The notes: generated by a model from the sequence alone, not told the origin. Shown: positions 34,158-43,248, numbered from the stretch's first letter. The stretch is DNA of 52,437 nt from Anaerophaga thermohalophila DSM 12881 (GCF_000191885.1 NZ_AEWI01000026.1:1-52437), one strand, 5' to 3'. Numbers and translations: made by a program.

Positions 34158-36143
34158 ATGTCAGAATACCGGCCTTTAACCACCCGTGAAATTGAGACAC
34201 TCGAAAAGCAGGGATGCTTCAGTAATGAATGGAACAACATAGAAGTAAAAGACGGCTTCGACCCTTCATTCGTCAGGCAAACCGCATTCTCGGGAAAAAT
34301 AAGGCTGGGCTGCTTCCGGCGAAGTTTTCAATTTGCAGGAGGTGTTACCAAACACTCAGGTATTTCGAATGCAACCATTCACAACTCAATCATTGATGAC
34401 GATGTTTACATCAGTCAGATAAGAAATCAAATTGCCAACTATCATATAGAAAGCAATGTCATCATCGAAAATGTGGATTCCCTCACCACCGAAGGAAAAT
34501 CCTGCTTTGGTAACGGAGAAAAGGTGGCGGTTTTAAATGAAGCCGGTGGCAGAGAAGTCCCCATTTTTAATGAATTATCCGCCCACACTGCCTATCTTCT
34601 TGCCTTCTATCGTCATCGCCCCATGCTTATTGAGATGTTGAACAACATGGTAGACACCTATTGCCAGAATATATGTTCCGAAAAAGGTACTGTAAAAAGC
34701 GGGGCACGATTACTCAACTCAAGAACCATCCTGAATGTAAATATAGGAACCGACGCAATCGTTGAAGGCATTTACCGGCTGGTTAACGGCTCCATCAACA
34801 GTTCCCGCGAGCATCCATCATACTTCGGACCGGGCGTGATTGCTGAAGATTTTATAGCAACCAGCGGTTCAACAGTGACCGACGCCACCCTGATATCCAA
34901 ATGTTTTATCGGCCAGGGCTGCACACTGGGAAAGCACTACTCGGCAGAAAACTCGGTCTTTTTTGCCAACTGCCAGGGATTCCATGGTGAAGCCTGCTCT
35001 ATATTTGCCGGTCCATACACCGTTTCGCACCACAAATCCACGCTTCTGATCGCCGGTTATTACTCATTTCTTAATGCAGGAAGCGGTTCAAATCAAAGCA
35101 ATCACATGTACAAGCTGGGCCCCGTTCACCAGGGAGTAATAGAACGGGGCAGCAAAACAACCAGCGATTCGTACCTTCTGTGGCCGGCTAAAATCGGGGC
35201 CTTTTCCCTGGTTATGGGGCGACATTACCGCAATCCGGACACATCGAATTTCCCTTTTTCGTACCTCATCGAAAACAAAGACGAAAGTTACCTGGCACCA
35301 GGCGTCAATCTACGAAGTGTAGGAACCATGCGCGATGCCCGCAAATGGCCAAATCGTGACAAGAGAAAAGACACGCGAAAACTCGATTACATCACATTTA
35401 ACCTGTTAAGTCCCTTCTCTGTCGAAAAAATGATCAAGGGAAAAGAAACGCTCATCAAATTAAAAGAAACATCCGGCGCCACTTCGGAATATTTCATGTA
35501 TAACAGTGTAAAAATCGAGGCCAAAGCACTTGAACGCGGCATCTTTTTATACGATATTGGTATCATAAAATTCCTGGGGAACGGTCTGATGAAAAAACTT
35601 GAATCAGAAGCGTTTTCATCCATCGAGGAACTACATGAAGTTTTAAAACCAGCATCCGGCGAAGGAACAGGAGAATGGGTTGATATGGCCGGACTTATTG
35701 TCCCAAAAGAAAAAGTCCTCGAATTGGTTGAAAAGATTGAGAAAGGAAAAGTGAAGACTTTCACTGAAATGAACGCAATATTCGGGGAGTGGCACCGCAA
35801 CTATTACACCTGGGCCTGGAACCGGGGCTATTCCATGTTCCAATCGGCCCTGAATATTGATTTGGGCACCATCTCGAAGCAAGAATTGCTCGACTTTATT
35901 GAAGATTGGAAAAATGCCGTTGTCAATCTGGACAAAATGATGTTTGAGGATGCACGCAAGGAATTCACACTAAAAGCCCAGACAGGCTTTGGGATGGACG
36001 GAGAAGATGAAATTCGGAACGTTGATTTTGAGCAGGTTCGCGGGGCTTTTGAAAAACATCCTGCCGTGTGTGATATTCTTGAACACATCGAACGAAAAAA
36101 GACGCTGGCATCAAAAATATCAGAAAAAATAAAATCATTGTAG
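34158..36143 (+). CDS. DUF4954 family protein (left-handed beta-helix)
   Basis: This is a 661-residue cytosolic protein of DUF4954. The N-terminal half has hexapeptide-like repeats with isoleucine and valine at regular steps (ISNATIHNSIIDDDVYIS, then YHIESNVIIENVDSL) and turns such as STVTDATLISKCFIGQGCTL. This is the left-handed beta-helix of sugar-nucleotide acyl and nucleotidyl transferases. The C-terminal half is helical. I chose the ATG at 34158 (MSEYRPLTTREIETLEKQ) because the longer frame runs into a repeat. glmS follows by 26 bases, so a role in amino-sugar metabolism is plausible but unproven. Confidence 0.85.
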   Translation: MSEYRPLTTREIETLEKQGCFSNEWNNIEVKDGFDPSFVRQTAFSGKIRLGCFRRSFQFAGGVTKHSGISNATIHNSIIDDDVYISQIRNQIANYHIESNVIIENVDSLTTEGKSCFGNGEKVAVLNEAGGREVPIFNELSAHTAYLLAFYRHRPMLIEMLNNMVDTYCQNICSEKGTVKSGARLLNSRTILNVNIGTDAIVEGIYRLVNGSINSSREHPSYFGPGVIAEDFIATSGSTVTDATLISKCFIGQGCTLGKHYSAENSVFFANCQGFHGEACSIFAGPYTVSHHKSTLLIAGYYSFLNAGSGSNQSNHMYKLGPVHQGVIERGSKTTSDSYLLWPAKIGAFSLVMGRHYRNPDTSNFPFSYLIENKDESYLAPGVNLRSVGTMRDARKWPNRDKRKDTRKLDYITFNLLSPFSVEKMIKGKETLIKLKETSGATSEYFMYNSVKIEAKALERGIFLYDIGIIKFLGNGLMKKLESEAFSSIEELHEVLKPASGEGTGEWVDMAGLIVPKEKVLELVEKIEKGKVKTFTEMNAIFGEWHRNYYTWAWNRGYSMFQSALNIDLGTISKQELLDFIEDWKNAVVNLDKMMFEDARKEFTLKAQTGFGMDGEDEIRNVDFEQVRGAFEKHPAVCDILEHIERKKTLASKISEKIKSL

Positions 36144-36169
36144 AATAGTAAAACAAATCGACGAAATTT

Positions 36170-38008
36170 ATGTGTGGCATTGTAGCTTATGTAGGAGAAA
36201 GAACTGCTTACCCGATACTGATAAAGGGCCTGAAACGCCTGGAATATCGTGGATACGATTCTGCCGGGATCGCCCTGATGAATAACGAGACGCATTTGTA
36301 TAAATGCAAAGGAAAAGTAAAAGACCTCGAAAACATTATTAAAGGTCAGGAAATTTCCGGTTCCATAGGGATGGGACACACCCGCTGGGCTACTCACGGG
36401 GAACCCAACGATATTAATGCCCATCCGCACAAGTCGGAAAAAGGTAAATTTATTGTTGTACACAACGGTATTATCGAAAACTACGGTCACCTAAAAAAGG
36501 AACTGACCAATCGTGGTGTTTCTTTCATTACTGAAACCGACACAGAAGTTTTGGCCAACCTCATCGAAAATATTTACTTAGAGAAAAAAGTCCCTGCCGA
36601 ACTGGCTGTCAGGTTGGCCCTGACCAAAGTTGTGGGAGCGTACGGACTGGTGATTTATTGCACTGATGAGCCCGGCCGGTTGATAGCCGCCCGAAAAGGA
36701 AGCCCGCTGGTTATCGGGATCGGTGAAAACGAGTATTTTATGGCTTCAGATGCCACACCCATTATTGAATACACCGACAAGGTGGTTTTCCTGAATGATG
36801 AAGAAGTAGCGATTATCGATCACGACAAGTTCGACCTTAAAAATCTGCATAATGACATCAAAACACCTCAGGTGCAAAAAATTGAGCTGAGCATTGATGA
36901 AATAGACAAAGGAGAATACCAGCATTATATGCTCAAGGAGATACACGATCAGCCTTCTTCCATTGAAGATACTTTTCGTGGACGGATTTCGATGGACCAC
37001 AGTAAGATTTTCCTGGGAGGAATACTGGATGTACTTCCCAAGTTGATCGATGCCCGCCGGATAATCATCATAGCCTGTGGAACTTCATGGCATGCCGGGT
37101 TGGTGAGCGAATATCTTTTTGAGGAATATGCAAGAATTCCTGTTGAAGTGGAATATGCTTCCGAATTCCGCTACCGCAAACCCATAATATATCCCGATGA
37201 TGTGGTTATTGCCGTTTCGCAAAGCGGAGAAACCGCCGATACGCTTGCTGCCATCAGGATGGTCAGGGAACAATCGGATGCTACCATCCTTGGTATTTGC
37301 AATGTTGCCGGCTCATCCATTGCCAGGGAAACAGACGCGGGTGTCTATACACATGCAGGCATCGAAATCGGGGTAGCTTCGACCAAAGCCTTTACGGCAC
37401 AAATTACTGTGCTTACCATGATGGCATTCCTGATAGGACACAGAAAAAAGCTGATCCCCGAATCGGATTATGTAGCCCTGGTACATGCCCTGACGGAAAT
37501 ACCCGGAAAAATGAAAGAAATACTCGACCATGAAGGCTTTATAAAAGATGTGGCCAACCAGTATGTCAATGTCACCAATGCATTGTATATGGGACGGGGA
37601 GTATTGTATCCCGTAGCACTTGAGGGTGCCCTCAAACTGAAGGAAATATCCTACATCCATGCCGAGGGGTATCCTGCTGCCGAAATGAAACACGGCCCTA
37701 TCGCGCTGATCGATGAAAACATGCCGGTTTTTGTGCTGGCAGTTAAAGACGGCTCATACGAAAAGATTGTCAGCAATATCCAGGAGGTAAAAGCACGAAA
37801 CGGGAAAGTTGTTGCCATTGTAACGGAAGGAGAAAAAACCATCAAAAAGCTGGCCAATCATGTGATAGAAATTCCGGCATGTCATCCGTCTCTGTCGCCG
37901 CTTCTGGCAGTAGTGCCTCTGCAGATCATCTCCTACCAGATTGCTGTGATGCGAGGATGTAACGTCGATCAGCCAAGAAACCTGGCTAAATCGGTTACGG
38001 TGGAATAA
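36170..38008 (+). CDS. glmS: Glutamine--fructose-6-phosphate aminotransferase
   Basis: GlmS makes glucosamine-6-phosphate from fructose-6-phosphate and glutamine, the entry to UDP-GlcNAc and the cell wall. The 612-residue protein has the N-terminal nucleophile Cys2 (MCGIVAYVG), the glutaminase block MGHTRWATHGEPN, two SIS domains (CGTSWHAG; SQSGETADT) and the C-terminal PRNLAKSVTVE. It is in tandem with DUF4954. No glmS ribozyme is seen in the short gap. Confidence 0.97.
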   Translation: MCGIVAYVGERTAYPILIKGLKRLEYRGYDSAGIALMNNETHLYKCKGKVKDLENIIKGQEISGSIGMGHTRWATHGEPNDINAHPHKSEKGKFIVVHNGIIENYGHLKKELTNRGVSFITETDTEVLANLIENIYLEKKVPAELAVRLALTKVVGAYGLVIYCTDEPGRLIAARKGSPLVIGIGENEYFMASDATPIIEYTDKVVFLNDEEVAIIDHDKFDLKNLHNDIKTPQVQKIELSIDEIDKGEYQHYMLKEIHDQPSSIEDTFRGRISMDHSKIFLGGILDVLPKLIDARRIIIIACGTSWHAGLVSEYLFEEYARIPVEVEYASEFRYRKPIIYPDDVVIAVSQSGETADTLAAIRMVREQSDATILGICNVAGSSIARETDAGVYTHAGIEIGVASTKAFTAQITVLTMMAFLIGHRKKLIPESDYVALVHALTEIPGKMKEILDHEGFIKDVANQYVNVTNALYMGRGVLYPVALEGALKLKEISYIHAEGYPAAEMKHGPIALIDENMPVFVLAVKDGSYEKIVSNIQEVKARNGKVVAIVTEGEKTIKKLANHVIEIPACHPSLSPLLAVVPLQIISYQIAVMRGCNVDQPRNLAKSVTVE

Positions 38009-38012
38009 TTGG

Positions 38013-38117
38013 TATCTGTCCGGAAAGTACCATTTGCTGAGCTACGCCTGCAACCGGTGCTTTCAGTACAGACACATATCGGCAACCACTTTTCCAGACT
38101 TTACAGACGGGCATTAA
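38013..38117 (+). repeat. Family E repeat, fullest copy
   Basis: It runs from tctgtccggaaagtacc through aaccggtgctttcagtacag, acacatatcggcaaccact and tccagactttacagacggg to cattaatta. It fills the gap between convergent glmS and rfbB. Related copies lie at 2168-2312, 34081-34157 and 40455-40506. Confidence 0.6.
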
Positions 38118-39173
38118 TTAACGGTTGTCGTACTGGCGGGAATAATATTTTGCGTAATCGCCGGAGATAACGTCATTCATCCACTCTTCATTATCGAGAT
38201 ACCACTTCACGGTTTTTTCGATCCCTTCTTCAAACTGTAAAGAAGGTTTCCATTCCAGCTCGGTCATCAGTTTTGATGAGTCGATGGCATACCGCTTATC
38301 GTGTCCGGCACGGTCTTTCACAAAAGTGATCAGTTTTTCCGAATCGCCGGGTTCCCTGTTCAGTGCCTTATCCATTACCTGGCAAATCTTTCGAATCAAA
38401 TCGATATTGGTCCACTCGTTGTTGCCGCCTATGTTATAGGTTTCCCCGTTTTTCCCCCGGTGAAAAATAAGGTCTATGGCTGCCGCATGGTCTTCCACAT
38501 AAAGCCAGTCCCGGACATTTTCCCCCTTCCCGTATATGGGGATGCTCTTTTTGTGTTTGATATTATTAATAGCCAGAGGAATCAATTTTTCAGGAAACTG
38601 ATTTGGTCCGTAATTGTTTGAGCAATTGGAAATTACGAACGGCAGGTTGTAGGTATGATGCCAGGCCCGTACCATGTGATCGCTGCTCGCTTTTGAAGCA
38701 GAATACGGACTACGCGGATCATAGGCAGTCTCCTCGGTAAAAAAACCGGTATTTCCTAAAGACCCGTACACTTCATCGGTTGAAATGTGATAAAACCGCT
38801 TATCGTCAGGTTTTTCATGCCACACATCACGTGCTGCATTAAGCAGGTTAACGGTTCCGATAACATTGGTCCGGATGAAAGCCAGGGGATCGCTAATAGA
38901 CCGGTCGACATGCGACTCAGCAGCCAGATGAATAACGCCATCGGGCCGGTATTCACGAAATATCCGGTTAACAGCTTCCATATCGGTAATATCGCCCCTG
39001 ATAAATTCATAATTGGAGCAGCTTTCAATATCCTTCAGATTTTCAAGATTCCCGGCATAAGTAAGCGCGTCCAGGTTCAGTATTTGATAGTCGGGATATT
39101 TATTTACCATAAGGCGGACTACATGTGACCCTATAAAACCCGCACCACCAGTTATTAATATTGTTTTACTCAT
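38118..39173 (-). CDS. rfbB: dTDP-glucose 4,6-dehydratase
   Basis: This enzyme converts dTDP-glucose to dTDP-4-keto-6-deoxyglucose for rhamnose and related sugars. The 351-residue extended SDR protein has the NAD motif TGGAGFIGSH, LDALTYAGNLENL, the STDEVYG active-site block (Asp133, Glu134) and YSASK (Tyr157, Lys161). The other dTDP-rhamnose genes (rfbA, C, D) are not present here. It starts one base after the galE stop, so the two are co-transcribed. Confidence 0.96.
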   Translation of the reverse strand: MSKTILITGGAGFIGSHVVRLMVNKYPDYQILNLDALTYAGNLENLKDIESCSNYEFIRGDITDMEAVNRIFREYRPDGVIHLAAESHVDRSISDPLAFIRTNVIGTVNLLNAARDVWHEKPDDKRFYHISTDEVYGSLGNTGFFTEETAYDPRSPYSASKASSDHMVRAWHHTYNLPFVISNCSNNYGPNQFPEKLIPLAINNIKHKKSIPIYGKGENVRDWLYVEDHAAAIDLIFHRGKNGETYNIGGNNEWTNIDLIRKICQVMDKALNREPGDSEKLITFVKDRAGHDKRYAIDSSKLMTELEWKPSLQFEEGIEKTVKWYLDNEEWMNDVISGDYAKYYSRQYDNR

Positions 39174-39174
39174 A

Positions 39175-40203
39175 TTATCTTATGTTTCTGACATGCTTTT
39201 CCCATTCCCATGCACTCTTCAGCGTTTCTTCGAGGGTTTTCTCAGCCTTCCATCCCAATTCATTATTCGCATACGAGGTATCGGCCCATATTTTTTCAAT
39301 GTCGCCGGCCCGTCTTCCAACAACAGAATATTTTAAGTTAACACCTGTAACTTTTATAAACGCCTTCACAAGTTGCATGACCGAGTATCCTTCGCCAGTA
39401 CCAATATTAAAAAATTCGTAGGACGCTTTCTGTTTGTTGTTAAGCAGTCGGTTGATCGCCACGACATGGGCTTTAGCCAGATCGACCACGTTAATATAAT
39501 CCCTGATAGCAGTGCCGTCGGGTGTATTGTAATCGTCGCCAAAGATTTTCAGCTCATCCCGCAACCCGGCAGCTGTCTGGGTAATAAAAGGCACTAAATT
39601 ATTCGGAACGCCCACCGGAAGTTCTCCAATAAGCGCTGACGGATGAGCACCAATGGGATTAAAATACCGCAAAGCAATACAATTAATGCCCTCCGTAGCC
39701 CTTGCAAAGTCGCGCATAATATCTTCCGATACCGCTTTTGTATTTCCATAAGGTGATTCAGCAGGCTTTCGCGGCGTATCTTCTGTAACGGGTAATTTTT
39801 CCGGCTGACCGTAAACCGTACAGCTGGAACTAAACACCATATCGGGAATCTTATGCTCCCTCATACTGCGGAGAAGATTCATAAGTGATACCAGGTTATT
39901 GTGATAATACTCGAGTGGTTTTTCGACCGATTCGCCCACAGCTTTGAAGGCCGCAAAATGAACAATAGCGGCAATCCCCGGATATTTCTCAAAAAAAGCG
40001 TTGGTTTTATCCTGGTCAGTAAGATTGAATTTCTCAAAAGCAGGTCGCTTTCCTGTTATTTTTTCGATGGCATCCAGCACTTCAATGCCCGAATTGGACA
40101 AGTCGTCAACGATCACTACATTAAACCCTTCGTTCTGAAGTTCAACGACAGTATGGGAACCAATATAGCCGGTTCCGCCGGTAACCAGAATTTGTTTGCT
40201 CAT
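39175..40203 (-). CDS. galE: UDP-glucose 4-epimerase
   Basis: GalE interconverts UDP-glucose and UDP-galactose. The 342-residue SDR protein shows TGGTGYIGSH, IVDDLSNS, HFAAFKAVGESV, SSSCTVYG and the catalytic YGNTK (Tyr152, Lys156). The text LRYFNPIGAHPS is typical of GalE. It leads a two-gene operon with rfbB, which couples two nucleotide-sugar steps. Confidence 0.96.
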   Translation of the reverse strand: MSKQILVTGGTGYIGSHTVVELQNEGFNVVIVDDLSNSGIEVLDAIEKITGKRPAFEKFNLTDQDKTNAFFEKYPGIAAIVHFAAFKAVGESVEKPLEYYHNNLVSLMNLLRSMREHKIPDMVFSSSCTVYGQPEKLPVTEDTPRKPAESPYGNTKAVSEDIMRDFARATEGINCIALRYFNPIGAHPSALIGELPVGVPNNLVPFITQTAAGLRDELKIFGDDYNTPDGTAIRDYINVVDLAKAHVVAINRLLNNKQKASYEFFNIGTGEGYSVMQLVKAFIKVTGVNLKYSVVGRRAGDIEKIWADTSYANNELGWKAEKTLEETLKSAWEWEKHVRNIR

Positions 40204-40242
40204 AGAAATGATGTTATCAGATTATCGTTTTCGTGAAGTACG

Positions 40243-40275
40243 TAAAATTAAGAAAAGGAAATTAATTCAAGCAAA
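40243..40275 (-). promoter_or_regulatory. Probable galE-rfbB promoter
   Basis: On the minus strand TTTG (40275-40272) and TAATTTTA (40250-40243) are 21 bases apart. The -7 differs from TAnnTTTG at the last base. The leader would be about 35 bases. Confidence 0.4.
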
Positions 40276-40377
40276 ATATCAATGGTGCCGGTTAAATTCT
40301 TTCACTAAGGCTAAAATTTTTCCACGCAAAAGGCGGAAAATATTAGTACACAAAAATGCGGAAAGACAATATTAAGT

Positions 40378-40506
40378 ATGGTCTAAAAAGCATCTTTGTT
40401 GCCAAAATCGTTGTTGTTTTTAAATTTTTAAAACGAGCATAACAAAAATAATAAACAGACACATAATTTGGCACAACTTGTCCAGACTTTAAAGACGTGC
40501 CCTAAT
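40378..40506. repeat. Mosaic of repeat fragments (A half, B scrap, E half)
   Basis: From 40378 a truncated family A (tggtctaaaaagcatctttg, ttgccaaaatcgttgttg) runs into a B-like scrap (aaaacgagcataacaaaaat). A family E half follows (cagacacataatttggcaca, ttgtccagactttaaagacg). A family D remnant (tccacgcaaaaggcgg) lies just before it, near 40320. The IS256 element begins 8 bases later. Confidence 0.6.
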
Positions 40507-40568
40507 TAGTCTTTGAGACTGTAAAGTAAACTCTGTCCATAAACAAAAAATTCTTAAAATTGCAGTTT

Positions 40569-41795
40569 ATGACAGACAAGAAAAAAGACACCCCAGAGTA
40601 CAGAGCCATGCGGGACTTGGCACTGGAACAATTGCGTAGTGGTCAATCCCTTACAAGTGAAGGCGGCGTTTTTGCACCTATTATTAAAGAATTCTTAGAA
40701 AGCGCACTTTCTGCAGAGATGGATGATCATTTATCGGAAGAAGAGCGATGCGCCGGCAATAAGCGCAATGGGAAAGGCACAAAAAATTTAAAAACCAATT
40801 CTGGCACAATTTGCATAGATACGCCCCAAGACCGGCATAGCAATTTCGAGCCGGAAATAGTAAAGAAGCGACAACGCGTTCTGGCCGATAGTTTGGCACC
40901 GAAAATTATAGGGTTATATGGAAAAGGAATGAGTTTAAGGGATATTTCCTCACATATAGCAGAAATGTACGATACAGAGGTATCACCGACTGTATTGAGT
41001 GAAATAACCGATAGGGTCATCCCTCAGGTAAAAGAGTGGCAAAATCGGCCCTTAGACGATGTTTATCCCATCGTATGGTTGGATGCCATGCATTACAAAG
41101 TAAAAGATGAAGGCCGTGTTGTCAATCGGGCCGTATATAATATCTTAGCCATAAATAAAGAGGGCAAGAAGAGCCTGATCGGCATGTATATATCGGAAAG
41201 TGAAGGTGCAAAATTTTGGCTATCGGTATTAACCGACTTAAAAAACCGGGGCGTAAAAGATATACTGATAGCCTGTACAGATAATCTAAAAGGTTTTTCC
41301 GAGGCAATATTGAGCGTTTTCCCTGATACAGAAATACAAAAATGTGTCATTCATCAAATACGCAATTCTCTAAAATACGTGGCTTCAAAAGACCAGAAGC
41401 CCTTTATGAAAGATTTGAAGAAGGTTTATCGTGCTGTCAATAAATCTGAAGCAGAAACAGAATTGTTAAATTTGGAGGAACAATGGGGCAAAAAGTACCC
41501 TATTGTGATACGCTCCTGGAATGACAACTGGGAAGAGCTTTCCAACTATTTCAAATATGATGAGCCCATTAAAAAGCTGATTTATACAACCAATGCGGTT
41601 GAGGGCTTCCATCGCCAGGTAAGGAAAGTGACCAAAACAAAAGGGGCTTTCACCAGCGATATGGCCCTGCTGAAATTGATCTATTTGACCACCGAAAATA
41701 TTGCCCAAAAGTGGACACGCCCTCTGCAGAACTGGGCCTTAACATTACAGCAATTGTGCATTCAATTTGAAGGTCGAATAAATATAAAAGTGTAA
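40569..41795 (+). CDS. IS256-family transposase
   Basis: This 408-residue DDE (mutator-type) transposase appears intact. The catalytic residues are Asp172 (VWLDAMHYKV), Asp238 (ACTDNLKGF) and Glu345 (TTNAVEGFHRQ). The family signature CVIHQIRNSLKYV sits between the second Asp and the Glu. A TTG three codons upstream is in frame, but the ATG at 40569 is a better start. No frameshift or stop is seen, so the copy may be active. Confidence 0.95.
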   Translation: MTDKKKDTPEYRAMRDLALEQLRSGQSLTSEGGVFAPIIKEFLESALSAEMDDHLSEEERCAGNKRNGKGTKNLKTNSGTICIDTPQDRHSNFEPEIVKKRQRVLADSLAPKIIGLYGKGMSLRDISSHIAEMYDTEVSPTVLSEITDRVIPQVKEWQNRPLDDVYPIVWLDAMHYKVKDEGRVVNRAVYNILAINKEGKKSLIGMYISESEGAKFWLSVLTDLKNRGVKDILIACTDNLKGFSEAILSVFPDTEIQKCVIHQIRNSLKYVASKDQKPFMKDLKKVYRAVNKSEAETELLNLEEQWGKKYPIVIRSWNDNWEELSNYFKYDEPIKKLIYTTNAVEGFHRQVRKVTKTKGAFTSDMALLKLIYLTTENIAQKWTRPLQNWALTLQQLCIQFEGRINIKV

Positions 41796-41836
41796 CATCC
41801 AAAACCCTAAAAGCAAAGATAGGTCGTCTTCAGAAC

Positions 41837-41884
41837 CTGTCAAGGGTATATAAACGGCTTCGCAACCTCAGCCGCCCTTGACAG
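41837..41884. terminator. Hairpin inside the IS, downstream of the transposase
   Basis: CTGTCAAGGG pairs perfectly with CCCTTGACAG, and an inner GGC pairs with GCC. The stem is flanked by a direct repeat, cagaacctg. It lies 41 bases past the transposase stop. It could end the transposase mRNA or shield the gene from outside transcription. There is no U-tract, so simple intrinsic termination is uncertain. Confidence 0.5.
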
Positions 41885-41992
41885 AACCTGAAAACTACCC
41901 AAACAAGCTTTTAAGAATTGGATGAAAGAAAAAATATGAGTTATTTTGATTTACTGAAAATGCAACCGGACAGAGTTAAATTTACATTCCCT

Positions 41993-42120
41993 AGTCTTTG
42001 CAAGAAAACACCAACTACTGCGTTATTCTCGTTTTTGAATCAGTTATTTACGAAGAGTAAACTCCTTGGATTCAATAACTTCGAAAGCCTTGTATTTGGC
42101 GCTTTCTTATCAAAGACTTA
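41993..42120. repeat. Family F palindrome, hit by the IS at its tip
   Basis: The left arm (agtctttgcaagaaaacacc, ttctcgtttttgaatcag) is the approximate complement of the right arm (ggattcaataacttcgaaag, cgctttcttatcaaagact). The IS target duplication TAGTCTTT is the outer end of this palindrome. A 67-residue frame across the IS end and this repeat is not taken as a gene. Confidence 0.6.
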
Positions 42121-42271
42121 AAAAATCTTAGTTTTCTTGCCGGCCCTAATTAATTACTTCTGCCTTCTGCCTGTCAACCTTCTGCTTATAACGAGCCTTT
42201 TTCAACACTTTATCAACACCTGTTTAAAACAAAACGATGCAAAGAGCGTATAAATTGTTTAAATTTGCAAT

Positions 42272-43237
42272 ATGGCAAGCATCGAAAAACACATATCGGA
42301 TTTATTATGCCTGCACGATTGCGTTATTGTGCCAGGACTTGGAGGTTTTGTGGCCAATTATAAACCGGCTGCCCTTATTGAAGAACGAAATCTTTTCCAG
42401 CCCCCTAAAAAGGAAATCGGATTCAACAGAAGTTTGTCGCACAACGACGGACTTCTCACCAACCATATCTGTAAACAGGAACATCTATCCTGGAACGAAA
42501 GTACCGAACGGATACACAGTTTTGTCGACGGTTTTCAAACGAAGATCAATAATGGGGAAACATTTGTTTTTGAAGGCATCGGAACCTTCAGGAAAGATGC
42601 ACTGGGAAATCTTCAGTTCACCCCCAATGTACACAATAAGCTTCTTCCTGATGCTTACGGTCTTATCGAATTCCATTTTGAACCGCTTCAATACGTTGCA
42701 CTCCAACAGAAACGCGAAGAGCCGGTAAGACTGTTATTGCGCAGCCGTTCGCCCCGCTATTGGGCAACTGTTGCGGCAATGATTGCAGGGTTATTCCTGT
42801 TTACCCCGGAGCTCAAAATGCCGGAACATCAGCAAATTGACACCGGCAATATTATTTCATCTGTAGCCGAAAAATCTGCAATTGCAACACAGCCTGCAAC
42901 CTATGCTCCGAAGCAACTTACCAATTCCGATAATAGCGCATCCGATGTTTCCGAAAAGTCTGACATTGCATCCGGACGGACGGACGATCAGGTCAAAACC
43001 CCGTTTCACCTGATCGCTGCCAGCTTTAAATATGAAGCACCTGCCCAACAAACTGCCGAACAAATGAAAAAAGAGGGGTTTCCTGACGCACAGATTCTTC
43101 TCAGCAGTAACGGACGATTCCGGGTAGCTTTGGAGTCTTTCGAAAAACGGGACAGCGCAGTTGAAAGACTTTTTGCTTTACGGAAAAACGAAAAGTTCGA
43201 AAACGTTTGGCTCCTTGATGATTTATCAGGCAAATGA
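42272..43237 (+). CDS. HU-CCDC81 and SPOR domain membrane protein
   Basis: The 321-residue protein has two N-terminal HU-like CCDC81 domains (about 1-62 and 63-138). These contain VIVPGLGGFVANYKPA and FVFEGIGTFRKDALGNLQF. One membrane helix (about 162-178, PRYWATVAAMIAGLFLF) is followed by a disordered Ser/Ala-rich linker and a C-terminal SPOR domain (about 242-318, PFHLIAASFKYEAPAQQTAE). SPOR domains bind peptidoglycan stripped of stem peptides, at division sites, so this protein may link cytoplasm to cell wall. A TAAATTTG box ends 4 bases before the ATG, raising the possibility of a leaderless message. It converges with metG, 11 bases away. Confidence 0.85.
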   Translation: MASIEKHISDLLCLHDCVIVPGLGGFVANYKPAALIEERNLFQPPKKEIGFNRSLSHNDGLLTNHICKQEHLSWNESTERIHSFVDGFQTKINNGETFVFEGIGTFRKDALGNLQFTPNVHNKLLPDAYGLIEFHFEPLQYVALQQKREEPVRLLLRSRSPRYWATVAAMIAGLFLFTPELKMPEHQQIDTGNIISSVAEKSAIATQPATYAPKQLTNSDNSASDVSEKSDIASGRTDDQVKTPFHLIAASFKYEAPAQQTAEQMKKEGFPDAQILLSSNGRFRVALESFEKRDSAVERLFALRKNEKFENVWLLDDLSGK

Positions 43238-43248
43238 TAAAACGCAAA

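Larger units (their letters stand above)
40515..41991 (+). mobile_element. IS256-family insertion sequence, intact, with 8-bp target duplication
   Basis: The element is 1477 bp. Its ends carry imperfect inverted repeats: left gagact then GTAAAGTAAACTCTGTCC, right the complement of gggaat then GTAAATTTAACTCTGTCC (16/18 in the inner part). Perfect direct repeats TAGTCTTT flank it (40507-40514 and 41992-41999), fitting the 8-9 bp duplications of IS256 elements. One full transposase gene lies inside. It carries no passenger gene. Confidence 0.9.

Noticed and set aside
40515..41991. IS256 as the source of enzymes moving family A
   Set aside because: IS ends (gagact, CTCTGTCC core) and the 8-bp duplication differ from family A ends (taaaaagcat core) and its 6-7 bp duplications.
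41918..42121. 67-residue open frame after the transposase
   Set aside because: It crosses the right inverted repeat of the IS and the target duplication into palindrome F, so it cannot be a conserved gene.
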